Shown: positions 46,069 through 54,635, counted from the stretch's first letter. The stretch: 55,531 nt of DNA from Bittarella massiliensis (ex Durand et al. 2017) (GCF_017566145.1 NZ_JABFCL010000015.1:1-55531); one strand, 5' to 3'. The notes: generated by a model not told the origin, from the sequence alone. Numbers and translations: made by a program.

Positions 46069-48060
46069 ATGTCGCGCACCATTAAAAATAGCTTTATTGT
46101 TTTCTTTCACTCTCCGCTGATGTGGGTTGGCACTCTTTGTATTTTGCTATTTCCGCATGTGCTCCTTTCTGCACGAATGGAATTTGTCCTCTCTTCGCTG
46201 GTAAAAGACCATGATATGATCTCTTTTTCAGCGGTCATTTTTCGGCAAGTTCCAATTATTTCCTTTTTGTTTTTGGCTTTTCTGTCGTATGAATATATGG
46301 GGAAGATAAAGAATCAAGATATGTTGGAAACAGTAAAAGTCGTTCCGAACGGTGCTCTTTGGGCAATCAAGAGTCAGATGCTGGTACTGTCTACAGTGTT
46401 GCTGTTATCTGTTTTCAATATTTCTGGTTATCTCATCTATGGCGCTATTTTGGTTGGGGGGATACCCTGGCAGGTAGCGGGAAATCTCTGTGCTGCGGTT
46501 GGCATCTACCTTCTGCTGCCGGGAGCGGTTGCCGTTGCCTTGGGAACTGTTTTGGCATTGCGGGTCGGCAGGTTGCCGTCATACGCGGTCATTGCACTAT
46601 GGGGATATGTAGGCTCCACGTTGCTGTATGATCCTCTTTTCGTTTCCCAGGTAAAAATGGGTTCTATTGGGTATTGGCTAAGAGATCTTTTTTCGATTGC
46701 AGACATAGGGAGGTTGGTCAGCAATTCTACTTACGGAATTCCAACCGAGTGGTATCGCCTTGCCCGAGGTGGGTTTTGGCTGTTTTTATTGCTGGGGCTT
46801 TGCTATCTATTGGCGGCCAGAACCATAAAAAACAGACGGTGGAAAATCGGTATATGTCTGCTGTTTTCCTTCTCTTGTCTTGCGGCCTTTTTGGGAAAAC
46901 AGGGCTACGTTCCCCAGGACAGCCGGATCGATGGGAGAAGCACCTACAGCTACTACTACTTCAACGGGGGAAAAGAGGAGAAGGCCGCCTTTTCCATCTC
47001 CGACTACGACCTGGATCTGCGCGTCGGCGACGGGATGAGGATGACCGCCTCTCTCGGGCTGGCAGATGCAGAGGGGGAAGAGGAACTGAAGTTCACCCTC
47101 TACCACAGCTACCGGGTGAAAAAGGTGCGGGCGGAAGATGGGACCGCTCTTCCCTTTGCGCAGGACGGCGACTACTTGACGGTGGACAAGTCCAAAGCCA
47201 TGGACACAGAGCGAATCACCCTGCAGTACGGCGGCAGCGCCGGGCCCTTTTACAGCAACAACCAGGGCATCTACCTGCCGGGGGACGTGCCCTATTACCC
47301 GGTGGAGGGATTCCGGCTGCTCTCCATTCAGCCGGACGAGGAGGAAAATGCGGGCGATTTCATCTATGCGCCGCTCATGGATGAAGAAAAACCGTTTACC
47401 GTGCGGCTGCATTACGGCAAGCACCCGCTCTACCTCTCTCTGCCCCAGGTGGAGGAGGGGGTGTACAGCGGTCTCTGCAACGGCCCCACCATCATGGCGG
47501 GCTTTTTGGAGGAGGCGGAAGAAGGGGGCGTTTCGATCGTGCGCCCCCTGTACCACCACGGGTATGCCTCGTTTGGTGAGGAGGACGCGGCGGCGGTCGA
47601 TCAGCTGGACGCGGCTTTGGGGACAGACTTGGCGGGGTATTTGGAGCGCACCCCCCTGTTTTGCGTGGACATCACCCAGTACGGCAATGCCCTGGGGCAC
47701 CCCTCCTATGTGCAGATGAGCGACCACGTGTTGGTGCGCAACAGGCTGGGGGGCAGTGTGTTTCAGTTTGTCCCCATGCTGGCGGGGGACAATGTGGAAA
47801 AGCGGACAGTTGCGACGGCGGTCTCCTATCTCTTTGACCCCTCTATGCGGCAGGTATTCCTATCGGAATTTGGCGGGGCCGGCATGGGAATGGCCTGGCG
47901 CTTTATGGGAGAGGACGAGGAGGCATACCGGCTTTTCATCCAGGCAAGGGAGCAGTTGGGAGAGGACACCCTCTGCCGTGCGGCCGGGCAATATATGACC
48001 GATCAAGGGGACAGCCGCAGCGCAAAGGCATTTTTACAGGACTTGATGAAGGGGGAGTAG
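46069..48060 (+). CDS. Large membrane protein of locus 2 (permease with extracytoplasmic domain)
   Basis: This 663-residue intact paralogue of the frameshifted gene at 12972-14962 has about six N-terminal spans (residues ~15-265), including LCILLFPHVLLSA, VPIISFLFLAFLSYEYMG and LLLPGAVAVALGTVLALRVG. An outer domain follows from about residue 290 with FTLYHSYRVKKVRAEDGTAL, ITLQYGGSAGPFYSNNQGIY and LPGDVPYYPVEG. These strands recall the N-terminal domain of M1-like peptidases fused to ABC permeases, but no HExxH zinc motif is present. The first ~780 bases are AT-rich with different codon use and the rest is GC-rich, which suggests a chimeric gene. It is 3 bases from the ATPase gene, its probable partner. 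Confidence 0.78.
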   Translation: MSRTIKNSFIVFFHSPLMWVGTLCILLFPHVLLSARMEFVLSSLVKDHDMISFSAVIFRQVPIISFLFLAFLSYEYMGKIKNQDMLETVKVVPNGALWAIKSQMLVLSTVLLLSVFNISGYLIYGAILVGGIPWQVAGNLCAAVGIYLLLPGAVAVALGTVLALRVGRLPSYAVIALWGYVGSTLLYDPLFVSQVKMGSIGYWLRDLFSIADIGRLVSNSTYGIPTEWYRLARGGFWLFLLLGLCYLLAARTIKNRRWKIGICLLFSFSCLAAFLGKQGYVPQDSRIDGRSTYSYYYFNGGKEEKAAFSISDYDLDLRVGDGMRMTASLGLADAEGEEELKFTLYHSYRVKKVRAEDGTALPFAQDGDYLTVDKSKAMDTERITLQYGGSAGPFYSNNQGIYLPGDVPYYPVEGFRLLSIQPDEEENAGDFIYAPLMDEEKPFTVRLHYGKHPLYLSLPQVEEGVYSGLCNGPTIMAGFLEEAEEGGVSIVRPLYHHGYASFGEEDAAAVDQLDAALGTDLAGYLERTPLFCVDITQYGNALGHPSYVQMSDHVLVRNRLGGSVFQFVPMLAGDNVEKRTVATAVSYLFDPSMRQVFLSEFGGAGMGMAWRFMGEDEEAYRLFIQAREQLGEDTLCRAAGQYMTDQGDSRSAKAFLQDLMKGE

Positions 48061-48063
48061 ACG

Positions 48064-48906
48064 GTGATCAAGCTGGATGGGGTCAAAAAATCATTCGGTA
48101 AAAAGACGGTTCTCAAGGGGATCGACGGGGAGCTGGGGGAGGGGGTCTATGGCCTGCTGGGCCCCAACGGGTCGGGCAAGACCACCTTGATGCGCTGTAT
48201 GGTGGGCCTTTACCGTTTGCAGGGCGGAGTCATTGCCTATGACGGGCTGGACCTGGCCAAGCACAGCGAGGTTCTGAACCGGGTCGGGTATCTTCCCCAG
48301 AAATTTGGCCTGTTTAAAGAGCTGAAGGCCTACAACATGCTGGAGTATTTTGCCACTTTGAAAAATATTCCCAAAGACAGGCAGCGGGAGGCAATTGAGA
48401 AAAGTGCCGAAGTGGTCAACCTCAGCGATCGCCTACATGATCGGGTGGGGAGTTTTTCGGGCGGCATGATTCGGCGGATGGGGATTGCGCAGGCGATTTT
48501 GGGCGATCCGCAGGTCATTTTGTTGGACGAGCCGACAGCCGGGCTGGACCCAGAGGAGCGGATGCGGTTTAAAAATATCATTTCCTCTATTCGGCGGGAG
48601 AAGACCATTCTCATCTCCACCCACATTGTCGAGGATGTGGAGGCCCTTTGCGATCACATCCTGGTGATGAAGGAAGGGCTGATCGCCTATTCGGGCAGGG
48701 ACTCCGGGCTGCGCGAATGGGCGCGGGACAAGGTGTTTTGGGTTTGCGAAAATGCCAATTTGCCGGCGGCGAGCTATGTGGAAAAGCGGTCGGAAGAGGG
48801 GGACGGCGTCCGCCTGCGGGTGCTCTCTTCAGCCCCCGTAGAGGGGGGAGAGCCGGCGGAGCCCACGGTGGAAGACGGCTACATGACGATCATCAAAGAG
48901 GTATAG
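48064..48906 (+). CDS. ABC transporter ATP-binding protein, locus 2
   Basis: This 280-residue ATPase has Walker A GPNGSGKTTLM, Q-loop VGYLPQKFGLFKEL, signature SFSGGMIRRMGIAQAIL, Walker B VILLDEPTAGLDPEERM and H-loop LISTHIVEDVEALCD. It is clearly paralogous to the locus 1 ATPase, including the C-terminal extension ending EPTVEDGYMTIIKEV. It probably works with the membrane proteins on either side. GTG 48064 follows GGGGGAG and lies 3 bases after the previous stop. Confidence 0.93.
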   Translation: MIKLDGVKKSFGKKTVLKGIDGELGEGVYGLLGPNGSGKTTLMRCMVGLYRLQGGVIAYDGLDLAKHSEVLNRVGYLPQKFGLFKELKAYNMLEYFATLKNIPKDRQREAIEKSAEVVNLSDRLHDRVGSFSGGMIRRMGIAQAILGDPQVILLDEPTAGLDPEERMRFKNIISSIRREKTILISTHIVEDVEALCDHILVMKEGLIAYSGRDSGLREWARDKVFWVCENANLPAASYVEKRSEEGDGVRLRVLSSAPVEGGEPAEPTVEDGYMTIIKEV

Positions 48907-48919
48907 GGGGCTTGTTGGA

Positions 48920-49561
48920 ATGGGGAAGCTTTTATACCTTCGTTTTCGCTCCATGGGAAAGCTCTACTTTGTGGTGCCTCTGGCGCTGTGGGGGCTGCTC
49001 CCCCTGCTCTGCTGGCTGTCCTACCAGCAGGTAAAGGGGATGGCGGGCGGTTTGGTCGAGGCCGCCGGATACCTGGAACAGATGGGGGCCCTGTTTGCCG
49101 TTTGGTGGCCCTGCCTTTCCCTCAAAGAGGAGGTGGAGGGCGCGGGGAGCGAGCTGCTCTTTGTGCACATGGGACAGAGGGGGAGGAGGACCGCCTGTGA
49201 TTTTTCCACCCTCATTTGGTACCTCTTTCACCTCTGGGCGTTGGGGGGATCCCTCCTTGTGGCCGACGGGGGATTTTTGGTCCATTTGGTAAAGACCAGC
49301 GCGCAAATTGTGTTCATGTGGGGGCTGTGCTATTTTTTGATCGCTGTTTTGCGCTCCACCTCTATCCCTTTGATGATCTCGGTGGGATACGGCATCGCAG
49401 GGCAGATGCTGGAAGAACCGGCAAAGAGCCAATGGACGATCTTTGGCACGGCATACCAGGTGAATTGGGAACTTGTGGAACACAAATACCTGTGGGTGCT
49501 GGGCATTGGCGCTGCCTTCTGCGCATTGGGGCGGCTGCTGATCCAGCGGTGGAGAAAATAG
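48920..49561 (+). CDS. Integral membrane protein (permease-like), locus 2
   Basis: This 213-residue protein has five or six spans, for example YFVVPLALWGLLPLLCWLSY, LWALGGSLLVADGGFLVHLV and VFMWGLCYFLIAVLRSTSI. WWPCLSLKEEVEGAGSELL aligns with WCPAFALRDYVEGGTCEMA in the locus 1 protein. AGGGGG precedes the ATG. It is last in the operon, with a strong terminator after it. Confidence 0.8.
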   Translation: MGKLLYLRFRSMGKLYFVVPLALWGLLPLLCWLSYQQVKGMAGGLVEAAGYLEQMGALFAVWWPCLSLKEEVEGAGSELLFVHMGQRGRRTACDFSTLIWYLFHLWALGGSLLVADGGFLVHLVKTSAQIVFMWGLCYFLIAVLRSTSIPLMISVGYGIAGQMLEEPAKSQWTIFGTAYQVNWELVEHKYLWVLGIGAAFCALGRLLIQRWRK

Positions 49562-49573
49562 GCCGAAGAGGGG

Positions 49574-49612
49574 CGCCCTGCCGGCAAGACGGTTTGCCGG
49601 CAGGGCGTTTTT
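49574..49612 (+). terminator. Terminator of locus 2 operon
   Basis: CGCCCTGCCGGCAA (49574-49587) pairs with TTGCCGGCAGGGCG (49593-49606), then TTTTTT follows. Confidence 0.9.
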
Positions 49613-49729
49613 TGGCGGAGAAGGGCCCCCATGGCCTGGGCGCCGGCGGGGAACGGCGCTTTTGCATAGCCCGCGTTTTTCCCGCATATCCATTCTCTGC
49701 GCCCGTGGGCGCGGGAAGGAGACGGTCGA

Positions 49730-51130
49730 ATGGGGTGGTTCTGGGCGGCGGAGGGGGCGGTCAACCGGTTTGTCTGGGGGCCGGTGATGCTGGCGGTGCT
49801 GGTGGGGGTGGGGGTCTACTTCACCTGGCGCACCGGCTTTTTGCAGCTGCGCAAACTGGGCTACATGTGCAAGGTCACCCTGGGCAGCCTGTTTGAAAAG
49901 AAGGAGCGGGGGAGGGGGCAGAACCTCTCCCCCTTTGCCGCCATGACCACCGCCCTGGCCGGGACCATGGGGGTGGGCAACATCGCCGGCATTGCCACCG
50001 CCCTCACCCTGGGCGGGCCGGGGGCCATCTTCTGGATGTGGCTGTCGGCCCTCTTTGGGATGATGACCAAGTACGCCGAGGTGGTGCTGGCGGTGCACCA
50101 CCGGGAGACCGGCCCCGACGGCACCCACCGGGGCGGGCCGATGTACTACATCAAAAAGGGGCTGGGCCGGGGCTGGGGCTGGCTATCGGGGCTTTTTTGC
50201 CTGCTGTGCATCTGCGCCTCCTTCGGGATGGGGGACATGACCCAGTCCAACACCATCGCCCAGTCGCTGCGCCAGTCCTTCTCCATCCCCTACTGGGCCA
50301 CCGGGGTGGGGGTGATGGTCCTCTGCGCCCTGGTGGTGCTGGGGGGGCTCCAGCGGATCGGGGCCTTTACGGAAAAGTTTGTCCCCCTGATGAGCGTCTT
50401 TTACATCGCCGCCTCCCTCTGGGTGATCGGGGTACATATCGACCAGGTGGGGCCGGCCTTTGGGCTGATTTTCCGCTCGGCCTTTGGCGTTCGGGCGGCG
50501 GCGGGGGGCGCAGTGGGGTACACCCTGCAGGCCGCCCTGCGCACCGGGGTGGCCCGGGGGGTGTTCACCAACGAGGCGGGGCTGGGCAGCGCCCCCATCG
50601 CCCACGCGGCGGCCGAGACCGACAGCCCGGTCAAACAGGGGTTTTGGGGGATGTTCGAGGTGTTTGCCGACACCTTTGTCACCTGCACCCTCACCACCCT
50701 GGTGATCCTCACCACCGGGATGTGGGACTCGGGGCTGGACGGGGCGGCCCTCACCACCGCCGCCTTCGGCACGGTGTTGGGGCGCTGGGGCAGCGGGTTT
50801 ATCGCCGTTTCGGTGCTGTTTTTTGCCGTCTCCTCGATGCTGGGATGGTGCTTTTACGGGGAGAGCGCCGTGGCCTATCTCAGCCGCGGCCGGCAGGGGC
50901 CGGTGTTTTGGTACCGGGTGGTCTTTCTGGTGCTGATCATGGTGGGGGCCACGGTGGAGCTGCGGCCGGTCTGGCAGCTGTCGGACACCCTCAACGGCCT
51001 GATGGCGGTGCCCAACCTATTGGCGCTGCTGCTGCTCTCCCCCCAGGTGATCCGCCTGACAAGGGAGCACTTTTCCCCTCAAAAAAAGGGCGCAAAAAGG
51101 CGGCGCGAAACCGGTTCGCGCCGCCGGTGA
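49730..51130 (+). CDS. Sodium/alanine (AGCS family) symporter
   Basis: This 466-residue transporter with about 11 spans imports alanine or glycine with sodium. Family signatures are visible: FAAMTTALAGTMGVGNIAG and ATALTLGGPGAIFWMW near the N-terminus, FGMMTKYAEVVLAVHHRE, then HRGGPMYYIKKGL and GVFTNEAGLGSAPIAHAAAE. The C-terminus is basic (QKKGAKRRRETGSRRR). GAAGGAG precedes the ATG. A GCGCCC-gt-GGGCGC stem lies just before the ribosome binding site, but no known glycine riboswitch pattern was found. Confidence 0.94.
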   Translation: MGWFWAAEGAVNRFVWGPVMLAVLVGVGVYFTWRTGFLQLRKLGYMCKVTLGSLFEKKERGRGQNLSPFAAMTTALAGTMGVGNIAGIATALTLGGPGAIFWMWLSALFGMMTKYAEVVLAVHHRETGPDGTHRGGPMYYIKKGLGRGWGWLSGLFCLLCICASFGMGDMTQSNTIAQSLRQSFSIPYWATGVGVMVLCALVVLGGLQRIGAFTEKFVPLMSVFYIAASLWVIGVHIDQVGPAFGLIFRSAFGVRAAAGGAVGYTLQAALRTGVARGVFTNEAGLGSAPIAHAAAETDSPVKQGFWGMFEVFADTFVTCTLTTLVILTTGMWDSGLDGAALTTAAFGTVLGRWGSGFIAVSVLFFAVSSMLGWCFYGESAVAYLSRGRQGPVFWYRVVFLVLIMVGATVELRPVWQLSDTLNGLMAVPNLLALLLLSPQVIRLTREHFSPQKKGAKRRRETGSRRR

Positions 51131-51533
51131 GGGGGCATATCTGCCCGCCTGTCCTTGGGTGGTGCCACCTGCTGCTTTGGCGGAGGGGGAGGCCCTGTGG
51201 ACCGGGACCGGCGGGGGCGTTGCCGGTGGCCAGAGGGCGGCTGGATCGCCGGCTGGCGCGGGATGGTTGCCGGCCGGCGGACAAAAAAGGAGCCCTCTTT
51301 GAAAACGGCCCGCCCGGGAGAAGGGGGGGGGAAGGGGGGACTTAAAAAGGGGTGAGATTCCCCCGTCTCCCGCCGGGAATGGGGGATCTCGCCCCCGCAG
51401 CTTTGGCCCGCGCCGTTTTCTGCTGCGCAAAGCGCCCGGCTGTCGGGCTGTTGTGCCCTGGCGGCCGCTCCCCAAGGCGGAGACGGCCCCTGCCCAAGGG
51501 GGCGGAAAAGGGGGCGCTTTGCGGGGGGCCTTT
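51131..51533. other. G-rich spacer without a supported gene
   Basis: About 400 bases hold only low-complexity frames. A small GCCCCT-gccca-AGGGGGC hairpin (about 51485-51503) lies towards the end. No promoter or terminator is convincing. Confidence 0.5.
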
Positions 51534-52352
51534 TTAGCCGGGGACGACCTGCAGCAGCACCACCTCGGGCGGGTCAAAGAGGCGGGCGGGCACCTTGGTG
51601 ACCCCCACCCCGCTGGTGACCTGGAGAAACCGGCCGTCCCCCAGGGGGTAGCTCCCCTTTGCATAGGACCCCGAGCCGGGGGGCAAAAAGAGGCGGCGCA
51701 CCAGGGGCAGCCCCACCTGGCCGCCGTGGGTGTGGCCGGAGAGGATCAGGTGGGCGCTGTCAAAGCGGATTTCAGCGGGCCCCGGCTCGTGGCAGACCAG
51801 CAGGCGCAGGGGCTGATCCCCCAGGGGGAGCTGGTAGTCGGGGCGGCCCAGCAGCACATCGTCCACCCCGCCCAGGGTGAGACCCAGTTCGGGCAGCTGT
51901 ACCGCCTGGTTTTGCAGCAGGACGAAGCCGCCCCGCTCCATCCATTCGCCATAGACCCGGTGGGCCCCGCCGCCCCGGTCATGGTTGCCCCAGACGGCGT
52001 ATTTGCCAAAGGGCGCCTCGATCTCTGCCAGGATGGCGGTCAGCTCGTCCGGGTCCAACAGCGCCTGATCCCGGTCATAGGAATCAAAAAAGTCGCCGGC
52101 AAAGATCACCAGGTCGGGCTGCTGCTCGCCGATGAGATCCGCCACCCGGCGCAGGGTCTGGGCGTCGCCGTGGCGGCCCAGATGGGTGTCGGAAAAGAGG
52201 GCGATGGAAAAGGGGCGGGTGGCGGCGGGAAGGGCGATTTCCTCCCGGCGCAGGACCAGGCGGCCCGTCTCCCCAAAGCGGGCCCAGAGAGCGCTTCCCC
52301 CCAAGAGGGCGGCCAGCCCGGCGGCCAGCAGCCCTTTCCAGTGGCGAAACAC
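51534..52352 (-). CDS. Membrane-anchored metallophosphoesterase
   Basis: This protein of about 272 residues has an N-terminal span (LLAAGLAALLGGSALWA) and a calcineurin-like phosphoesterase domain. All metal motifs are present: FSDTHLGRHGD, VIFAGDFFDSYDRD, VWGNHDRGGG, LLVCHEP and SGHTHGGQVGLP. This is the YkuE/YaeI-like type linked to membrane lipid or envelope phosphates; the substrate is unknown. The start is either GTG 52352, 7 bases after AGGAGG, or ATG 52358, which is too close to that site. An extended -10 (TGC-TATACT, 52412-52417) lies upstream. Confidence 0.88.
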   Translation of the reverse strand: MFRHWKGLLAAGLAALLGGSALWARFGETGRLVLRREEIALPAATRPFSIALFSDTHLGRHGDAQTLRRVADLIGEQQPDLVIFAGDFFDSYDRDQALLDPDELTAILAEIEAPFGKYAVWGNHDRGGGAHRVYGEWMERGGFVLLQNQAVQLPELGLTLGGVDDVLLGRPDYQLPLGDQPLRLLVCHEPGPAEIRFDSAHLILSGHTHGGQVGLPLVRRLFLPPGSGSYAKGSYPLGDGRFLQVTSGVGVTKVPARLFDPPEVVLLQVVPG

Positions 52353-52411
52353 AGGCATTCCTCCTTTTTTTGCGGCCGGCCCGGGCCCCGCGCCCAGGCC
52401 AAGTTTGGGAC

Positions 52412-52420
52412 AGTATAGCA
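52412..52420 (-). promoter_or_regulatory. Extended -10 promoter of the phosphoesterase gene
   Basis: Read on the minus strand, TGCTATACT. No good -35 is seen. Confidence 0.45.
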
Positions 52421-52479
52421 CACCTTTGAAAAAAGTGCCAGGGGGAGGGAGGGCGGGGAAAAAGTTTACAAACTGCCCT

Positions 52480-52508
52480 TTGACCGCCCCTGGCGGCGGC
52501 AGTATACT
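52480..52508 (+). promoter_or_regulatory. Promoter of the nitroreductase gene
   Basis: TTGACC (52480-52485), 17 bases, TATACT (52503-52508). Confidence 0.8.
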
Positions 52509-52550
52509 GAGATCGTAGAAAAAGCCGAGAAGGCAAAGGAGGAAATTGCT

Positions 52551-53069
52551 GTGAACGAAGTGCTGAAAGCGATTTTGGAGCGGCGGAGCGTCCGCAAATT
52601 CACCGGGGAGCCTGTCTCCCGGGAGGAGATGGAGACCCTGTTGCAGGCCGCCTCTTACGCCCCCAGCGGGATGGGGAAGCAGAGCTGGCAGTTCACCGCC
52701 GTCACCGACGGGGCGAAGATCGCCGCCCTCTGCGAGGCCGTGGGGAAGGCCATGGGCAGAGAGGGGTATGACATGTACCGCCCGGCGGCGCTGATTCTGG
52801 CCTCCAACGACCGGGAAAACGGCAACGGCCTGGCCGACTGCGCCTGCGCGCTGCAAAACATCTTCCTGGCCGCCCACTCCCTGGGGCTGGGCAGCGTCTG
52901 GATCAACCAGCTCAAGGAGACCAGCGACGAGCCCGGCGTCCGCGCGGTGTTGCAGGGCTTTGGGGTGCCGGCAGAGCACATTGTCTGGGGGGTCGCCTCC
53001 CTGGGCCATCCGGCCGAGACCCCGGCGGCCAAGCCCCGGCGGGAAGGGGTCATCCACTGGGCCGACTAG
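52551..53069 (+). CDS. Nitroreductase family protein
   Basis: This 172-residue FMN-dependent oxidoreductase has VLKAILERRSVRKFTGEPV, the FMN-phosphate binding opening of the family. LLQAASYAPSGMGKQSWQFT, LADCACALQNIFLAAHSLGL and GSVWINQL follow, with a late GVASLGHPAETPAAKPRR. Such enzymes reduce nitro compounds or other electrophiles with NAD(P)H. GTG 52551 lies after AAGGAGG, and a consensus promoter is 43 bases upstream. A long bidirectional terminator follows. Confidence 0.92.
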   Translation: MNEVLKAILERRSVRKFTGEPVSREEMETLLQAASYAPSGMGKQSWQFTAVTDGAKIAALCEAVGKAMGREGYDMYRPAALILASNDRENGNGLADCACALQNIFLAAHSLGLGSVWINQLKETSDEPGVRAVLQGFGVPAEHIVWGVASLGHPAETPAAKPRREGVIHWAD

Positions 53070-53163
53070 GTTTGTCAACCGGGCCCGCCGGAGAGGACAG
53101 GCGAGCGCCCGCACTGCCCATCCCCCCGTGTCTGCGCCCCTGACGGGGGATCCGCCGGCGGGG

Positions 53164-53216
53164 AAAAGAGAAAAGAGGACATCTGCCCAGCGGGCGGGTG
53201 TCCTCTCTTCTCTTTT
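53164..53216. terminator. Bidirectional terminator
   Basis: AAAAGAGAAAAGAGGACA (53164-53181) and TGTCCTCTCTTCTCTTTT (53199-53216) form a long stem between convergent genes. Confidence 0.85.
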
Positions 53217-53235
53217 GTGGGGGACGGGGCGGCGC

Positions 53236-54456
53236 CTACTCCACCTCCGCGGCGGCGGGCGGCTGCATCCAGAGGGGGCCTTCGGCCCGGTTGCCCAGCA
53301 GGTCGCAGACGGTGAAGCGGTACTGGCCGTCGGGAATTTGGAAGTAGGCGATGCCCGCCTCCCGGTCGAGGGCGACGGGGCGCACAGCGGCTCCGTCCGC
53401 CCCGGTGAGGGAGAGGGTGTCCCAGTCCACCCCACTGAGATCGGACAGCGAGACGGCCCCTCGCCCCCCCTCGACCCAGTAGTCCCGCAGCTGGGGCGGG
53501 CTGGTGTCCCCGTCCCCCACCAGAACAGCCACTTCCCGCCGGCGGCCGTTGCGGCCCTGGGCCACCACGGTGGCCGGTCCGGGCGGGGCAGCGGGGAGGG
53601 CGTATTCCCCCGCCCCCAGCGCGGCAAAGGCCAGATCCCCCTGGGGGGTGCGCAGCACCAGCTGCGCCGCACCGGTGGCCTGAACGGTGACCCGGGCGCC
53701 CCCGCCCGCGGGGACACTGTCTACCCGCTGGATGTCTGGACAGGGAAGCAGGGCCAGACCCGCCGCCAGCCCGATGGCGCCGGCGCCGGCCAGGGCGGCC
53801 TGGGGGAGAGACAGCTGCCGGGGCGGCTGGGGCAGTGCAGCGCCCCCTTGGGCGGCGGTGCGGGACAGCGCCCAACCCAGGGGGAGAAAGACCGGCAGGT
53901 AGCCCCGCAGCTGCCGGCGCAGGCTCTGCCGGGCCAGTTGCAGCTGGCGCTTGGCGGTGCTCAGGGAACAGCCAAGCTGGTCGGCCACCGCCTGCAGGGG
54001 CAGGCGCTGGTAGTAGCGCAGCACCACCGCCTGGCGCTGTCTGTCGGGCAGGGTGAGGATGGCTTGGCGCAGGGCGGCCTCCCGCTCCCGCTGGAGGGCG
54101 CGCTCCTCGGGTTGGGCCTGCAAGTCCTCATCGGACACCAGGGCCAACAGCTCTTCCCCGCCCACGGCCCGGCGGCTCTCCACCCGGCGCAGATTTTGGC
54201 AGCACAGGTAGGTGGTGCGGTTCAAAAAGGCCACCAGCGCCTGGGGGCTGTGCAGCTCGGGCAGGCGGCGGTAGAGGGTCAGGTAGCTCTCCTGTACCGC
54301 CTCCTCGGCAAGGGTGGGGTTTTTGAGCAGCAGCTCTGCCTGCACCAGCTGGGCGTAGACGGTGGCCCGGTACAGTTTGGGAAAGGCGTCTTCCTCCCCC
54401 CGCTGGGCGCGCTGCAAGAGGGCGCCCAGGCGTCGGTAGGTCAAATCTTCCTGCAT
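53236..54456 (-). CDS. Membrane-anchored sigma-70-like factor with extracytoplasmic Ig-like domain
   Basis: In this 406-residue protein, residues ~10-85 resemble sigma region 2 (RRAQRGEEDAFPKLYRATVY, LAEEAVQESYLTLYRRLPEL). Residues ~120-180 are region 4 (QAILTLPDRQRQAVVLRYYQ, LQAVADQLGCSLSTAKRQLQ). After region 4 comes a hydrophobic span (QAALAGAGAIGLAAGLALLP) and then ~165 residues of beta-rich sequence with Ig-like strands (QYRFTVCDLLGNRAEGPL). A sigma factor joined to a membrane span and an outer domain suggests a one-protein signalling device. The ATG at 54456 follows GAGGTGG. It is divergent from a lectin-like adhesin gene, a plausible target. Confidence 0.82.
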   Translation of the reverse strand: MQEDLTYRRLGALLQRAQRGEEDAFPKLYRATVYAQLVQAELLLKNPTLAEEAVQESYLTLYRRLPELHSPQALVAFLNRTTYLCCQNLRRVESRRAVGGEELLALVSDEDLQAQPEERALQREREAALRQAILTLPDRQRQAVVLRYYQRLPLQAVADQLGCSLSTAKRQLQLARQSLRRQLRGYLPVFLPLGWALSRTAAQGGAALPQPPRQLSLPQAALAGAGAIGLAAGLALLPCPDIQRVDSVPAGGGARVTVQATGAAQLVLRTPQGDLAFAALGAGEYALPAAPPGPATVVAQGRNGRRREVAVLVGDGDTSPPQLRDYWVEGGRGAVSLSDLSGVDWDTLSLTGADGAAVRPVALDREAGIAYFQIPDGQYRFTVCDLLGNRAEGPLWMQPPAAAEVE

Positions 54457-54635
54457 TTTCCACCTCGCAAAACATTGTCGCATTCTGTAGATAAGCGTAC
54501 ACTATTGGAAGGGGAAAGACAAGAAAAAGCGGCCGGGAGAAAAATTTACCGGGAAAATGCAATTTTTTTCGGCCGAATGGAAGTTTCCGTACACTTGTAG
54601 GCAGATGGAAAATATTTTGAAGGAAGTGTTTGGAG
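54457..54635. promoter_or_regulatory. Divergent control region of sigma-like and adhesin genes
   Basis: This 179-base AT-rich region holds two direct copies of CGTACACT (54496-54503 and 54588-54595), 92 bases apart. CGT-containing motifs can serve as -10 elements of ECF-type promoters, but I could not match a -35, so this is only a candidate. Confidence 0.35.

Noticed and set aside
49613..49729. Possible glycine/alanine riboswitch before the AGCS symporter
   Set aside because: Only a short GCGCCC/GGGCGC stem is present; conserved glycine-riboswitch sequence elements are not recognisable.
52353..53717. Continuous minus-strand frame extending upstream of the phosphoesterase through the nitroreductase region
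   Set aside because: The upstream part is antisense to the well-supported nitroreductase gene and gives low-complexity protein; the real start lies near 52352.
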